The notes: generated from the letters alone by a model not told the origin. Positions 25,687 to 35,534 are shown, counted from the stretch's first letter. The stretch is 64,000 bases of DNA from Halomonas sp. BDJS001 (GCF_026104355.1 NZ_CP110535.1:4712001-4776000), one strand, 5' to 3'. Numbers and translations are program-made.

Positions 25687-26094
25687 CTAGGCGCTGGGCT
25701 TGGCCCACGCCGCGCGCGTACTGTGGGCAGCAGTCTTATTGGTGATTCTCCAGGTACCTTGAACCTTGAGCAGTGCAATCACATCCACCCAAGAGTCCTC
25801 AAGGTTTTCGCTATTATCAAAGCCTAGCAGCACGCTGGCGACCTCTCCGGCCTGGGTGATGGCAATAAAACGACTCTTCACCGCTCGCTGGCTATTCGCC
25901 CAGCGCTCGAAGCGATCGCTGATCAGGTCAGTTGCCAAGGCGCCCTCAGCGTCCAGAGCAAAAATCCACGCCTCTTTATGAAAGGCTTCCTGAAGCTTTT
26001 CTATACCGCCTTGAAAGCCATCCACATAGAGTTGTACAACCCGTTTGATCTCGTCTATTTCAGGCGCATCACCCACGACAGTGATATTCGTCAT
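25687..26094 (-). CDS. NTF2-like (lumazine-binding family) protein
   Basis: This is a 135-residue cytosolic protein with the NTF2/SnoaL-like pattern IKRVVQLYVDGFQGGIEKLQEAFHKEAWIFALD-like near its N-terminus and WRITNKTAAH at its end. Members are often annotated as putative lumazine-binding. Reaction and ligand are unknown. GGAG lies seven bases before the ATG. It is 38 bp downstream of the broken beta-keto-acid cleavage gene, probably in the same transcript. Confidence 0.75.
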   Translation of the reverse strand: MTNITVVGDAPEIDEIKRVVQLYVDGFQGGIEKLQEAFHKEAWIFALDAEGALATDLISDRFERWANSQRAVKSRFIAITQAGEVASVLLGFDNSENLEDSWVDVIALLKVQGTWRITNKTAAHSTRAAWAKPSA

Positions 26095-26132
26095 CTCTTT
26101 ACTCCTGCTTATTACTTGTCGGTTTTGTACTG

Positions 26133-26941
26133 TTATAACCCAAGCATCTCACGGGCCTGCTGCCAGGTAGCCACCGGCCGCTCATACCTTTCGCATAGGG
26201 CGACGGTGCGCTCGACCAACGCCGCGTTGGAAGGCGTCAGCGTTTCGCTATCCAGGCGAACGTTATCCTCAAGCCCGGTACGCGTATGACCGCCTGCAGC
26301 AATCGACCACTCGTTAAGCAGGTATTGATTGGCTCCAATGCCCGCACCGCACCACTGCGCATCCGGCGCCAGCCGCTTGAGCGTCTCGATATAGAAATCA
26401 AACGTTGGCTTGTCTGCTGGCATCGCATTCTTGACGCCCATGACAAACTGCACATAGAGCGGCGTCTTTAGCTTGCCTTGCTTGGAAAGACTCACTGCCT
26501 GGTGGATATGCGACAGATCAAACGCTTCGATCTCAGGCTTGACGCCGTACTTGAGCATCTCATCGGCCAACCACTCCACCAACTGCGGTGGATTCTCGTA
26601 CACACGATTGGGGAAATTATTGGAGCCCACCGAGAGGCTGGCCACGGGAGCATCCCACCCCGGGCTTCTCCTGCCCCGGAGCGACCGCCGGTGGAGAGCT
26701 GAATAATCATGCCGGGGCAGTGCTTCTTAAGCCCTTCCATCAGGCGGCCAAACTTTTCTGGGTCAGATGAGGGGGTTTGGTCATCGTTGCGCACATGGCA
26801 GTGGGCGATGGTAGCCCCTGCTTCGAACGCCGCCTGGGTGCTCTCAATCTGCTCTTCAACCGTAATCGGTACGGCAGGATTGTTCTCTTTGCGTGGCAGA
26901 CTGCCGGTGATAGCGACACAGATAATGCAGGGCTGGGACAT
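26133..26941 (-). pseudogene. Beta-keto-acid cleavage enzyme (BKACE/DUF849), frameshifted
   Basis: Intact relatives condense a beta-keto acid with acetyl-CoA and cleave it, using a zinc TIM barrel. Here the N-terminal half (from ATG 26941: SQPCIICVAITGSLPRKENN, AHCHVRND, QLSTGGRSGAGEARGGMLP) is in one frame. The C-terminal half (ASLSVGSNNFPNRVYENPP, EAFDLSHIHQAV, to the stop at 26133) is in another. The switch is near 26645-26650, where family members have about five more residues (LRPDM-like) between MLP and ASLSVG. A 13-nt deletion explains it. The second frame could start at GTG 26645, but half a barrel is unlikely to work. Confidence 0.85.
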
Positions 26942-27052
26942 GGAAGCCTCTTTGTTCTCATTGCGAACACTAGTTTTTATTACGAACAACTTAGGCCGGA
27001 TATCTGACATCGTCAAATCAGACTGGCTGCCAACGAAGTTGTCAGCCACGTT

Positions 27053-28555
27053 TTAGAAAGAGACATCGAATACCAGGGGAACGATGGTGTAGAGCGCGAC
27101 CATAATCACCAGCAAGCCGATGATATTGAGCCAGATACCTGCCCGGATCATGCTCTTGATGGGAAGATCGCCGGTAGCGAAAGCCACTGCATTGGAAGGT
27201 GTCGCCACGGGCAACATAAAGGCACAGCTCACAGCAAAGGTGACCACGATGGTCATCAGGAAGGGCTCGATACCCAGCCCCACGGCAATAGATCCCATAA
27301 TCGGGAAGAAGGCAGCCGCGGTCGCCGTGTTGCTGGTTAGCTCGGTCAATAGGATAATAACGATAGCAGTGATGGCTAGGATGAGGATCGGAGGTAACCC
27401 CGATAATCCCGAGACGCTCTCGCCAACCCAGGCACTCAAGCCAGTGGCGGTGAACTGGGCTGAGAGTGTTAGGCCACCGCCAAACAAAATCAGTACTCCC
27501 CAGGGCACGTCACGGGTAGCCGACCACGCCAGCAACGCCCCTTTTCCATTAGAGGCAGGAATCACAAACATCAGAATCGCCGAGAGAATCGCCACACTGG
27601 TATCGTTGATGTTACCCAACCAAGGCAGCGCACTCTGCACGACAGGAATTCTCGCGATTAACGGCAGGAATACCCAGCAGAATACTGCCCCGGCAAAAAC
27701 CATCAATACACGTGACTCTTCAGGCGATAGTCGGCCCATCCCCTTGAGCGCTGTCTCGATCATCGCCCGGCCACCCTGGATACTCTCGACTTCCGAGCGG
27801 AACACCAGTTTGTTAAGCACAAACCAAGCCAGCATTAGCATAGTGAATGAGAACGGCACACCCACCAGCATCCAGTGGCCAAATCCGATGCTAAGCCCGT
27901 GAGTGTCTTCCATGTAGGCGCGCATTAGCGCCATCGGCGGCTGGCCGATCAATGTGGCCATGGAGCCGATGGTGATGGCATAGGCAATGCCCAGTAGCAC
28001 AGCGGCCGAAAACTTGGGCGTGTCATCACCGTTACCCAGTGACTTCACTAGCGCGATGATCGAGCCTCCGATCGGAACCATGATGACAGCGGTGGCGGTA
28101 TTGCTCACCCACATGGTAATAAACCAGCTAGCGAACATCAGACCGAAGACTATTTGAGCCGGCTTGGTGCCCACGGTGAGCACCGTCAGTAGCGCGAAGC
28201 GGCGATGTAAATTCCAGCGCTGCGTTGCCAAGCCCAGCAGTACGCCACCCAATACTAGAAAGACAATGCTGTGAGCATAGGGCGAGGCGGTCTCACCGAC
28301 CGAGGCAATATCGAAAAAAGGGAACAGTACAAGCGGCAACAGCGACGTGGCAGGGATAGGGATCGCTTCTGTCATCCACCAGGTGGCCATCAGCATCGCA
28401 ATGCCCGCCACTAGACGAGCATTGAAGGCCAGCGTTTCAGGCAAAAGGAAGAAAACACCCAGGCCAATAAGGATACCCAGTACAAGCGAGACCGGTTTGA
28501 AAGCAGAGGCTTCAGCGTAGGGCGCTTGTTCAACGGCCCCTGTGGTTTGCGACAT
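27053..28555 (-). CDS. SLC13/DASS-family sodium:anion symporter
   Basis: This is an inner-membrane transporter for di- or tricarboxylates or sulfate, with about 500 residues and 11-12 hydrophobic spans. It has two SNT-type motifs: MWVSNTATAVIMVPIGGSI in the first half and TELTSNTATAAAFFPIMGS in the second. These form the paired Na+/substrate sites of the family, and the DASS-like LPVATPSNAVAFATG is present. In-frame ATGs at 28561 and 28555 are both possible; the longer frame to 28621 has no better signal. It precedes the broken BKACE gene. The substrate cannot be read from the sequence. Confidence 0.88.
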   Translation of the reverse strand: MSQTTGAVEQAPYAEASAFKPVSLVLGILIGLGVFFLLPETLAFNARLVAGIAMLMATWWMTEAIPIPATSLLPLVLFPFFDIASVGETASPYAHSIVFLVLGGVLLGLATQRWNLHRRFALLTVLTVGTKPAQIVFGLMFASWFITMWVSNTATAVIMVPIGGSIIALVKSLGNGDDTPKFSAAVLLGIAYAITIGSMATLIGQPPMALMRAYMEDTHGLSIGFGHWMLVGVPFSFTMLMLAWFVLNKLVFRSEVESIQGGRAMIETALKGMGRLSPEESRVLMVFAGAVFCWVFLPLIARIPVVQSALPWLGNINDTSVAILSAILMFVIPASNGKGALLAWSATRDVPWGVLILFGGGLTLSAQFTATGLSAWVGESVSGLSGLPPILILAITAIVIILLTELTSNTATAAAFFPIMGSIAVGLGIEPFLMTIVVTFAVSCAFMLPVATPSNAVAFATGDLPIKSMIRAGIWLNIIGLLVIMVALYTIVPLVFDVSF

Positions 28556-28561
28556 GATCAT

Positions 28562-28985
28562 TTTACCCGCAGAGCAATAACAGTGCAGGTGAGTGTTACG
28601 TTTGAAGTAACGCGCTACCAATACCTATCAGGTTGATTTGTATACCTAATTGAGCAAATTGATATGAATACAGAAAAACCCAAATAACCAATAAAATCAG
28701 TTATTTAACTATAAAATAGCGACTATTCCCGTGCTTCACCTATTCGTAATTCTCACAAGGGATAGGGAATATCCTGCTTAATTACACGTATCGTTTACGA
28801 CTAATGGATGGGCTACTGCGCAAGCGTGGAAATTGAACTACTTGCATGACACTAAAGCAAAAGAGCCAGGGGGAGGCTTGAACAGAAAAGGAGTCGTTCA
28901 GGAAGGAACTGAGCTATTAGGTTGCCCATAGGAAAAATGTCCGTGATTTGCCACGCAGAGAGTGGCTCAAGCGTGCCGATAGACC
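28562..28985. other. Intergenic, no gene seen
   Basis: These 424 bp separate the start of the DASS gene from the end of the MarR gene, both on the minus strand. No convincing frame, terminator hairpin or repeat was found. The AT-rich part (28620-28740) should include the DASS promoter. Confidence 0.5.
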
Positions 28986-29462
28986 TTAAATCGCGTTTAA
29001 GTTATGAAACATCCGACTCAAGCACTGATTTATGTGAATAATGTCCTGTTTACTGAAATCGGCAAAGGCTTTTTCCACTAGACGGCTAGTAACTTGCCGA
29101 GCAATATCCAATTTCGCCTCACCTGCCTCAGTAAGCTCTACTTCAGTGACGCGACCATCCTGCGGGCTGGCTTCTGTTTTCAGTAAACCCGACTCTTGCA
29201 TTCGGTATACGATTTTGGTGACAGTTGACAATTTTGCAACAGCGTGTACTGATATATCCGACATGCTAAGGCGCCCATGTTCATGTAGGATCATGAGAAT
29301 GCGCCACTTAGACGAACTAAGCCCGTGCGGTTTCAGTAGCGTATCGACATCAGCGCTGTATTTAGCATTCAGCCTCGCGACCCAATAAAAAGGAAAATCA
29401 CGCGAGCGAAATTCATCGGCAAGAGGAAAAAAGGAAGACGATAATTCATCCTTGTCGACCAT
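28986..29462 (-). CDS. MarR-family transcriptional regulator
   Basis: This is a 158-residue winged-helix repressor-type protein. The MarR core is seen as LKPHGLSSSKWRILMILHEHGRLSMSDI-like, followed by the recognition helix region VAKLSTVTKIVYRMQESGLL and the wing QDGRVTEVELTEAGE. The ATG at 29462 is preferred to an in-frame TTG at 29480. It is divergent from the AraC gene at 29632. In known iac loci the repressor IacR is a MarR protein, so this gene is a candidate regulator of the iac-like cluster, although it lies about 8 kb from it. Confidence 0.88.
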   Translation of the reverse strand: MVDKDELSSSFFPLADEFRSRDFPFYWVARLNAKYSADVDTLLKPHGLSSSKWRILMILHEHGRLSMSDISVHAVAKLSTVTKIVYRMQESGLLKTEASPQDGRVTEVELTEAGEAKLDIARQVTSRLVEKAFADFSKQDIIHINQCLSRMFHNLNAI

Positions 29463-29631
29463 AAGAAGCACGCCATCCAAAAAAATAGTGGATTATTCTA
29501 GCATATATCCATTCGAGTGTAAGCGCCTGGAGCCTCTAGGGATAGCGCGTGCCATCTAATGGCTCAGCCGATATTGCCTCGGCTTCACACCCCAAAACCA
29601 TCACCTGCTTAGTGCATTGTTGAGGTGAACC

Positions 29632-30648
29632 ATGGGTACAACACCGTTTCTGCTGCAGAAGCACGCTATTCTGCGCACAGATTCACAAGAGGTCATTCGT
29701 CAGCATGTTACCCACTATCTATGCCCACATCGCATGCGTTTATTTGACGGCCCGCGACTTGCCTCACGTTTGAGCGCCGTTAGCTTCGACCAATTGGCTA
29801 TTATCGAATTGCAATATGGTGCCAATGTCGAAATTGATCCTGTTGAAGAGTCAAACGTTTACCTGTTTCGTATCACTCTCGAAGGCCAGGGAACCATCGT
29901 ATACGCTGACCGTCAGGTCAGTATGATTCAAGGAGGTGTTACCGTTACATCACCCTATCAAGGCGCGCTCATTCAAACCTCTCCGAACTGCCATAACATC
30001 ATCGTTCGAGTACCGCGCCATCAGTTGGAGCAACGCTTGTCATGTCGGCTCGACCAACGCATTGATCTTCCAATCATCTTTGACCACTACTTTCCCGAAC
30101 ATTACCCCGGCACGGTCTTTCTTCTGGATACCATCAAGTATTTTGCCCGTCTCACCGACTCTCTTCACCAGCAAAATGCTCCGCGCCAGCAAATCAAGCT
30201 GATGGAAGACTACTTATATGACAGCCTGCTGGGGCTGTTCATGAACAATTACAGTCAGCGCTTGAGTGGTAACCCCTCTCCCCTTCCGCACTATGTAAAA
30301 AAAGCCAAAACGCTTATTGACCAGAACCTCAAGCAGGCTATCGAGCTCGAGACACTGTCCTCGATGGTGGGGGTGTCAAAGCGCACGTTGCAGTACGGCT
30401 TCCAGCAATTTGTCGGGCTCTCACCCAAAGCCTATTTTACTCAGCAACGCATAAAGAGTGTGCACCAGGCGCTGATTGATGCCCCTCGTGGCCACCGTGT
30501 CACCGATGTCATCATGCAGCATGGCATCAACAGCCCGGGCCACTTCGCCGCACAGTACAAGGAGGTCTATGGGGTGACCCCCGTGCAAACACTACATTCA
30601 AACCGCGAACATACTACTGGTAACGGATTGGCCAACGTATTGCTCTGA
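29632..30648 (+). CDS. AraC-family transcriptional activator
   Basis: This protein has 338 residues with an N-terminal cupin-like AraC_binding_2 domain (about 1-210) and a C-terminal double helix-turn-helix (about 230-325). The second part shows LETLSSMVGVSKRTLQYGFQ and GINSPGHFAAQYKEVYGVTP. The architecture is that of XylS/FeaR-like activators of aromatic catabolism. GAGGTG precedes the ATG by five bases. The target is unknown; candidates are the neighbouring TRAP and iac-like genes. Confidence 0.88.
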   Translation: MGTTPFLLQKHAILRTDSQEVIRQHVTHYLCPHRMRLFDGPRLASRLSAVSFDQLAIIELQYGANVEIDPVEESNVYLFRITLEGQGTIVYADRQVSMIQGGVTVTSPYQGALIQTSPNCHNIIVRVPRHQLEQRLSCRLDQRIDLPIIFDHYFPEHYPGTVFLLDTIKYFARLTDSLHQQNAPRQQIKLMEDYLYDSLLGLFMNNYSQRLSGNPSPLPHYVKKAKTLIDQNLKQAIELETLSSMVGVSKRTLQYGFQQFVGLSPKAYFTQQRIKSVHQALIDAPRGHRVTDVIMQHGINSPGHFAAQYKEVYGVTPVQTLHSNREHTTGNGLANVLL

Positions 30649-30671
30649 GCCTACTGTCGTCTCTGCTCCTT

Positions 30672-31736
30672 TTATTCAGCCTCAGTACGATACTCCTCGA
30701 TCAACTCCTGCATTCTTTCTGCAAAAGCATACGCGGGTAGGCCCTGCTGCTCTGCATCCGACAGGATAGTTTCATTGACCGGCGCGAGCTGGTCATCCCA
30801 ACGGCTAGCCTCATCATCGTCAAGCGTTATCACTTCAACCCCCTCTTCCTGCTGCGCCCACTCGAGTGAACGCTGTATATGCTCATCGAGATATTGGCCG
30901 GTGAAGGTTGCCATCTCCGGCGCCAACTCCTCGATCACCGCCTGTATATCAGCAGGGAGCGCCTCCCACTTCTCTCGCGACATCAGCGCTGCAAAAATGG
31001 TGTTAGTTAAGGGGTAATCGGTCACGTACTTAGCCAAACGCGCGAACTGCATATCCATTAACACTTCGCGAGAAGCTGCATACCCATCAATAATTCCGGA
31101 CTGAAGTGCCTCTCCAGCATCAGCCTGCGACATGCCTACTGCGGTTACCCCCAGTGCATCCAGCGCCCTGGAATTATCGCCGGAAATTCTGATTTCCAAC
31201 CCCTCCAGGTCTTCCAATTGACGAATCGGCTCAATGGTCTGGAAATAAGCAGGCTCTGAGGTAAAGGCCGTGATGACCTTGAACTCATCGAGTTCGGGCA
31301 TCTGGTCTCCAAACTCTTGAAGCAGTTGGTAAGTCATGCGGCTGGCGACTTCTGAATTGACGTCCTGGCCGGTCAGACTACCGGCCAAGTTGATCAGGGG
31401 AAAACGGCCCGGCTCGTAAGAGGTGGCGGAAAGCCCTATATCCGCAACACCATTCAGCACCCCATCGTACATATTGCTGGCCGTGAGTAAGGAGCCTCCG
31501 GGAAAGAGGTCGACCTCGACACGCCCATCGGTACGTTCACTGAGCTCTTTCGCCCAGTGCTCCATCTGAACAGCAGGGAAGCTCTGCGCTGGGGCAAAGA
31601 AAGCATAGCTGAGGGTAATCACTTGGGCGTCGTCGCTAGGCCCATCGACTACCTCCTCCTGCGCATCGCTACACCCCACCAACGCCATTGCAGCTATTAG
31701 TACCGTTAACGTTCCCACCTGTGTACTGGTTTTCAT
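30672..31736 (-). CDS. TRAP transporter DctP-type solute-binding lipoprotein (no adjacent Q/M)
   Basis: This is a DctP-family receptor of 354 residues. Unlike its relatives in this window it has a lipobox (ALVGC, Cys22), so it should be lipid-anchored. The subfamily stretch YAFFAPAQSFPAVQMEHWAK and the FPGGSLLTASNMYDGVLNG motif are shared with receptors at 34426 and 50292. A conserved Arg region (LEIRISGDNSR) probably binds the carboxylate. It is the last gene after an octopine-dehydrogenase-like gene and a 3-hydroxyacyl-CoA-dehydrogenase-like gene. No membrane subunits are adjacent, so it may share the permease at 48456-50218. Confidence 0.88.
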   Translation of the reverse strand: MKTSTQVGTLTVLIAAMALVGCSDAQEEVVDGPSDDAQVITLSYAFFAPAQSFPAVQMEHWAKELSERTDGRVEVDLFPGGSLLTASNMYDGVLNGVADIGLSATSYEPGRFPLINLAGSLTGQDVNSEVASRMTYQLLQEFGDQMPELDEFKVITAFTSEPAYFQTIEPIRQLEDLEGLEIRISGDNSRALDALGVTAVGMSQADAGEALQSGIIDGYAASREVLMDMQFARLAKYVTDYPLTNTIFAALMSREKWEALPADIQAVIEELAPEMATFTGQYLDEHIQRSLEWAQQEEGVEVITLDDDEASRWDDQLAPVNETILSDAEQQGLPAYAFAERMQELIEEYRTEAE

Positions 31737-31807
31737 TATGGCTATCCTCGGCGAAGGCCTACAGGAACAGCATGGTTTCCTATAGGCGCTTTATAGGCTG
31801 TGAAGGA

Positions 31808-32785
31808 TTAATAACGGGTAGTGACTGTCGGCATCAGCTCAAGCAACTCAAGACGCTTTAGAAAAGCGTCGGAGCGCTGCCTTCGGTAGTTCGACAGATC
31901 GACCCCTGAGTAGTCGAAGAAGCCCACGCCATCTTGGAAGCCTCGACGCTGCTCTTGCATATTTCGGGTAATAACCTCTGGTGACTTGAAGCGGTTATCC
32001 AGCTTGTCGCACAGGTAGTTGGACGCGTAGAAAAGCGTATCTCCACCGCCCCAATCGATGAACTCCAGCACTCCCAGCACCGAATAGCGCAACCCCAGCC
32101 CAACCCGGATGGCCACATCGATATCCTCGGCGCTGGCAACGCCCTCCTCGACCATGCGCGCGGCTTCATTCATGAGCAGCACCTGCAGGCGGGGAATGAT
32201 GTAGCCCGGCACCGCCTCGCACAGCACCGGTACTTTTCCTACCCCTTTAAGCACCGTGAACAGCGCATCGACATAGCGCTGCTCGGTATCCTTGCCCCGA
32301 CTTACCTCCACTAAGGGCATCAAATGAGCAGGATTAAGCCAGTGGGCGTTCATGAAACGGGCCGGATGGCTAACCATGCAAGCGAGTTCGGTGACCAGAA
32401 AAGTGGACGTCGTTGAGGCGATAACAGCCTCCTTATCCAAATGGCGGCTTGCCCAGGCCAGCCCTTGCTGCTTAATCTCGCTGACTTCAGGCAGCGCCTC
32501 GAAAACCAGACGGCTTCCCGCCACCATCTGCACCTGCTGGTCATCCACGATACGAAGTTGCTTCACCATTGAAGCGATCTGCTCTTCCTGAATGAGCCGC
32601 TTCTCCTGAAGATACTTAAGCTCCGTCACTAGTCGACTGCGAGCCTGCTCATAATAGTGCTGACGCTCTTCAGGGCTGCGTGACTTAAAGTCGATCAGCA
32701 CGACCTCCTTGCCAGCCAGAATAAATGAGAGGGCAATACCTTCTCCCATTCTTCCGGCCCCCAAGACGATAATGTTGTCCTGCAT
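31808..32785 (-). CDS. 3-hydroxyacyl-CoA dehydrogenase-family protein
   Basis: This 325-residue NAD-dependent dehydrogenase has the Rossmann motif VLGAGRMGEG (7-16) and Asp/Lys after strand beta2 (VLIDFKS). The family segment ASTTSTFLVTELA and the MNAHWLNPAHLMPLVE region carry the catalytic His. The C-terminal helical domain is present (PGYIIPRLQVLLMNEA). The substrate could be a 3-hydroxyacyl-CoA or a free hydroxy acid such as carnitine; the sequence does not decide. AGGAG lies before the ATG, and the gene is 24 bp after the upstream dehydrogenase. Confidence 0.85.
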   Translation of the reverse strand: MQDNIIVLGAGRMGEGIALSFILAGKEVVLIDFKSRSPEERQHYYEQARSRLVTELKYLQEKRLIQEEQIASMVKQLRIVDDQQVQMVAGSRLVFEALPEVSEIKQQGLAWASRHLDKEAVIASTTSTFLVTELACMVSHPARFMNAHWLNPAHLMPLVEVSRGKDTEQRYVDALFTVLKGVGKVPVLCEAVPGYIIPRLQVLLMNEAARMVEEGVASAEDIDVAIRVGLGLRYSVLGVLEFIDWGGGDTLFYASNYLCDKLDNRFKSPEVITRNMQEQRRGFQDGVGFFDYSGVDLSNYRRQRSDAFLKRLELLELMPTVTTRY

Positions 32786-32809
32786 GATGCGGTCTCCTCT
32801 ATCGGTAGG

Positions 32810-33916
32810 TCAGGCCTGAATACCGTACGTCAATAAAGAGCGCATCTGCGCCTGGGAGAGCGAATCCAGTCCCAGCATTTCCAGCGTTCGGCCTTGGGCG
32901 TAGAGATCTTGGCCGGTGATCGCCGAAGCAATGCTCAACAGCCCCTCCGCCACTGGCGTGGGCTGCCCCGCCCAGCGGCCAACCGACACAATGAAGGAGA
33001 GCCCCATTCGGGTGTCCTCCAGCATGTAACGATGGCTATGAAGGTCGATGTTCTCTCGCCAGTCGCCACTATCGGTCAGTTTGCCGTGGGCGCCACGACC
33101 ATACATCCACTCCTCGCCTTCGGAGGCGTAGTGGTTAGCAAGAGGAAAATGGGAGGGCTTGTAACCCAGCCTTTCGCGCACCGCGATACGCTCATTATCT
33201 AGCGCGGTGGTCACGCTTCGGATAGAGGGCTGGGTTCCTTCGTTATGAATATCCCAGGCATCAAAATGCTCCAGCGGCCCCGCATTCATCATAATTAAAG
33301 GCGGATGGATAATAGGGCCAGCGTTCATTAAGGCGCCACTGAGTCCATCCTCGATGGGTTCAACGCTGGGGTAGGCCTCCCGCAATACAGAGAAGGCATG
33401 TGCTGATAGTTCGCTGGGGAAGACGCCGGTAGGGAGCCGGGTTGCATAAACGCTGATGACTACCTTATTAGCACCGTGCTTACGCGCCAAATAAGGAAGC
33501 GTGCCCGTTTCACAGAAGGCCACTTGGCTGTCGTTGCCTGCTTTTCGCATCGCTCGGTGGAACAGGTAGCTGCCGAATGTACCCGGGGGTAGAAAGACCA
33601 CCTGATCATCCCGTAGTAGCGAACCCAACTGGTCGGCTAGGGTGTCATGAGACGTGGCGGGTAAGGGCACAATCAGCAGCTCCGCCTGTTGCGTCGCCTC
33701 CGCCAGGCTATCTGTTAGAGATAGTTGATCCTTTTGAGTGCCAATCTGAATACGCCGTTCACCTTGCGCATCCTTGACGTCCAAATAGCCCAATTGATGC
33801 AACTCTTGCAGAGCATTGCCATCCCGACGCCACAATGTCACGTCGAAACCTTTCTCCACCATCTCGATGGCTGCGGCGTAGCAACCATGTCCACCGCCAA
33901 TAACGCTGACTTTCAT
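32810..33916 (-). CDS. NAD/NADP octopine/nopaline dehydrogenase-family protein
   Basis: This protein has 368 residues with an N-terminal nucleotide-binding fold (VSVIGGGHGCYAAAIEMVEKG) and the octopine dehydrogenase C-terminal helical domain (GALMNAGPIIHPPLIMMNAG, His-containing). Family members reduce or oxidise opine-like secondary amines or hydroxy acids. The real substrate is unknown. GGAG precedes the ATG. It starts a three-gene minus-strand unit with the 3-hydroxyacyl-CoA-dehydrogenase-like gene and a DctP receptor, suggesting import and oxidation of one carboxylate. Confidence 0.82.
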   Translation of the reverse strand: MKVSVIGGGHGCYAAAIEMVEKGFDVTLWRRDGNALQELHQLGYLDVKDAQGERRIQIGTQKDQLSLTDSLAEATQQAELLIVPLPATSHDTLADQLGSLLRDDQVVFLPPGTFGSYLFHRAMRKAGNDSQVAFCETGTLPYLARKHGANKVVISVYATRLPTGVFPSELSAHAFSVLREAYPSVEPIEDGLSGALMNAGPIIHPPLIMMNAGPLEHFDAWDIHNEGTQPSIRSVTTALDNERIAVRERLGYKPSHFPLANHYASEGEEWMYGRGAHGKLTDSGDWRENIDLHSHRYMLEDTRMGLSFIVSVGRWAGQPTPVAEGLLSIASAITGQDLYAQGRTLEMLGLDSLSQAQMRSLLTYGIQA

Positions 33917-34336
33917 GCTTATCTCCGTTTCTTGTTAACGCCTTCAGGGTCGTTAAACGGTATAGCCATCGGGTTACTGACGGATATCCACAATGCGCAA
34001 CCGATATTCAAAAAACGCAACTAATAACGGCTCGCTGAAACAGGCCATCTATCGTTACAGCCAACCCCCTCCTTTCATGGAAGTGAGCGTTGTTAACCAC
34101 TATTCGAGTCGAGGCGTCGAACTTATGGGGTAGTGAGTATGAATGCACCAAGACATGCACTTTATTCACCAAGTTGCGCTTGAGTGGTGCCTTGCCAGTA
34201 AGAAGTGACGAAATGCGTGCTTATCTAGACTCACATAGCAACCTTCGGCTCGCGTTAAGTAAATAATAATTTAGGTGTTTTTAAACAACTGGAACTCAAC
34301 TTGCACCGTTTCCAAATGATGGCTGTTAACTTAACA
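33917..34336. other. Divergent intergenic region, no gene seen
   Basis: These 420 bp separate the octopine-dehydrogenase-like gene from the plus-strand DctP gene. They are AT-rich near 34250-34336 and should hold both promoters. No open frame of note was found. Confidence 0.5.
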
Positions 34337-34399
34337 ATTTACTTTACTTTTCATGTGATGTTGAATGTTTATACGCTGCTTCATGACCGGCATTCAACA
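34337..34399 (+). promoter_or_regulatory. Shared TRAP-receptor control element, copy 1
   Basis: The first 34 bp (34337-34370) are identical to the reverse complement of 51385-51418, upstream of another DctP gene. Within it TGTTGAATG (34359-34367) pairs with CATTCAACA (34391-34399) as a perfect 9-bp inverted repeat separated by 23 nt. It ends 27 bp before the DctP start at 34426. It is probably an operator at the promoter, though a 5' leader structure is possible. Confidence 0.7.
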
Positions 34400-34425
34400 A
34401 ACAACAAATAGAGAGGATGTTCCCC

Positions 34426-35475
34426 ATGGCGATCAACATGCACAAAGAACACGCGCTTTTGCAGCACCGACCCTCACTGCTGCGTTTAAGCAGTCTCGTG
34501 GCGGGTGTGATGCTAAGTTCAGCGACGCTGGCTAGTGATATCAGTCTCAATTACGCTTTCTTTGCTCCCGCTCAGACGTTTCCTGGTGTGCAGATGCAGT
34601 TCTGGGCCGATGAACTTGAAAAACGCACTGAGGGCAAGGTCACCGTCAACACCTTTCCAGGTGGCACCCTGCTCACCGCCAGCAACATGCTGGATGGCGT
34701 ACTCAATGGCGTCGCCGATATTGGCCTTACGACAACCTCCTACGAGCCTGCACGCTTTCCGTTACTGAACCTGATCGGTGATTTCAGCGGTATCGATGTT
34801 AACTCTGAAGTGGCAAGCCAAGTTGCCTACCAATTGGTACGCGAGTTTCCCCAGGAGCAGTTCGGTCTTGAGGATTTCAAAGTGATTACTGTGTTTACCT
34901 CCGAACCGGGGTATCTCCAGACGCGAGAACAGGTGAGCACACTTGAGGATATATCCGGCCTGGAAATTCGTGTGCCGGGCGAGTCCGACACTCTGCGCAC
35001 ACTCGGGGCCGTGCCGATTGGCATGTCTCAAGCTGAAACCGGCGAAGCGCTCCAGGCCGGCATTGTTCAAGGGGTAGCTTCCTCCCGCGAAACCCTGATG
35101 GATCTTCAGTACGCACGCTATCTCGACTATATCGTGGACTATCCCCTATCCAATGTTGTGATGCTGGCAGTGATGAGCCGACAGCGCTGGGAGTCGTTAC
35201 CAGAAGATGTCCAACAGGTCATTGAAGAGCTCGGCGCTGAAGCCTCTCAGTACGCCGGGCACTATCTTGATAATCATGTTCGCGAAGCCATCACCTGGGC
35301 GCAGGATAACCACGACTTGGAGGTTGTCACCCTGAGCGAAGAAGAACAGAAGCGCTGGGCGGGGCGTATTGAACCGCTCAATGAGCAACGTATCAAGCAG
35401 GTTGCGGCGCAGGGCCTACCGGCAGCGGCACTATACGACCGCATGTTGGCATTAATCGAGCAATACCAGCAGTAA
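34426..35475 (+). CDS. TRAP transporter DctP-type solute-binding protein (lone gene)
   Basis: This is a periplasmic TRAP receptor of 349 residues with a Sec signal peptide (LSSLVAGVMLSSATLA, cut near residue 37). The mature start ISLNYAFFAPAQTFPGVQM and FPGGTLLTASNMLDGVLNG match receptors at 30672 and 50292. GAGAGG lies nine bases before the ATG at 34426, so the in-frame ATG at 34417, which abuts it, is rejected. No DctQ or DctM is next to it. Its promoter shares a 34-bp element with the DctP at 50292, so it is probably co-regulated with that TRAP system. Confidence 0.9.
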   Translation: MAINMHKEHALLQHRPSLLRLSSLVAGVMLSSATLASDISLNYAFFAPAQTFPGVQMQFWADELEKRTEGKVTVNTFPGGTLLTASNMLDGVLNGVADIGLTTTSYEPARFPLLNLIGDFSGIDVNSEVASQVAYQLVREFPQEQFGLEDFKVITVFTSEPGYLQTREQVSTLEDISGLEIRVPGESDTLRTLGAVPIGMSQAETGEALQAGIVQGVASSRETLMDLQYARYLDYIVDYPLSNVVMLAVMSRQRWESLPEDVQQVIEELGAEASQYAGHYLDNHVREAITWAQDNHDLEVVTLSEEEQKRWAGRIEPLNEQRIKQVAAQGLPAAALYDRMLALIEQYQQ

Positions 35476-35534
35476 CGTGAATAGTCGGTGGGCCGCCCAT
35501 CGTCAGAAATAGGCAGCCCATCTTCATATCTATT

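Noticed and set aside
26133..26645. Reading the two halves of the BKACE gene as two separate proteins
   Set aside because: Both halves align end to end to one TIM-barrel family, with a short gap at the junction, so a frameshifted single gene is the better explanation.
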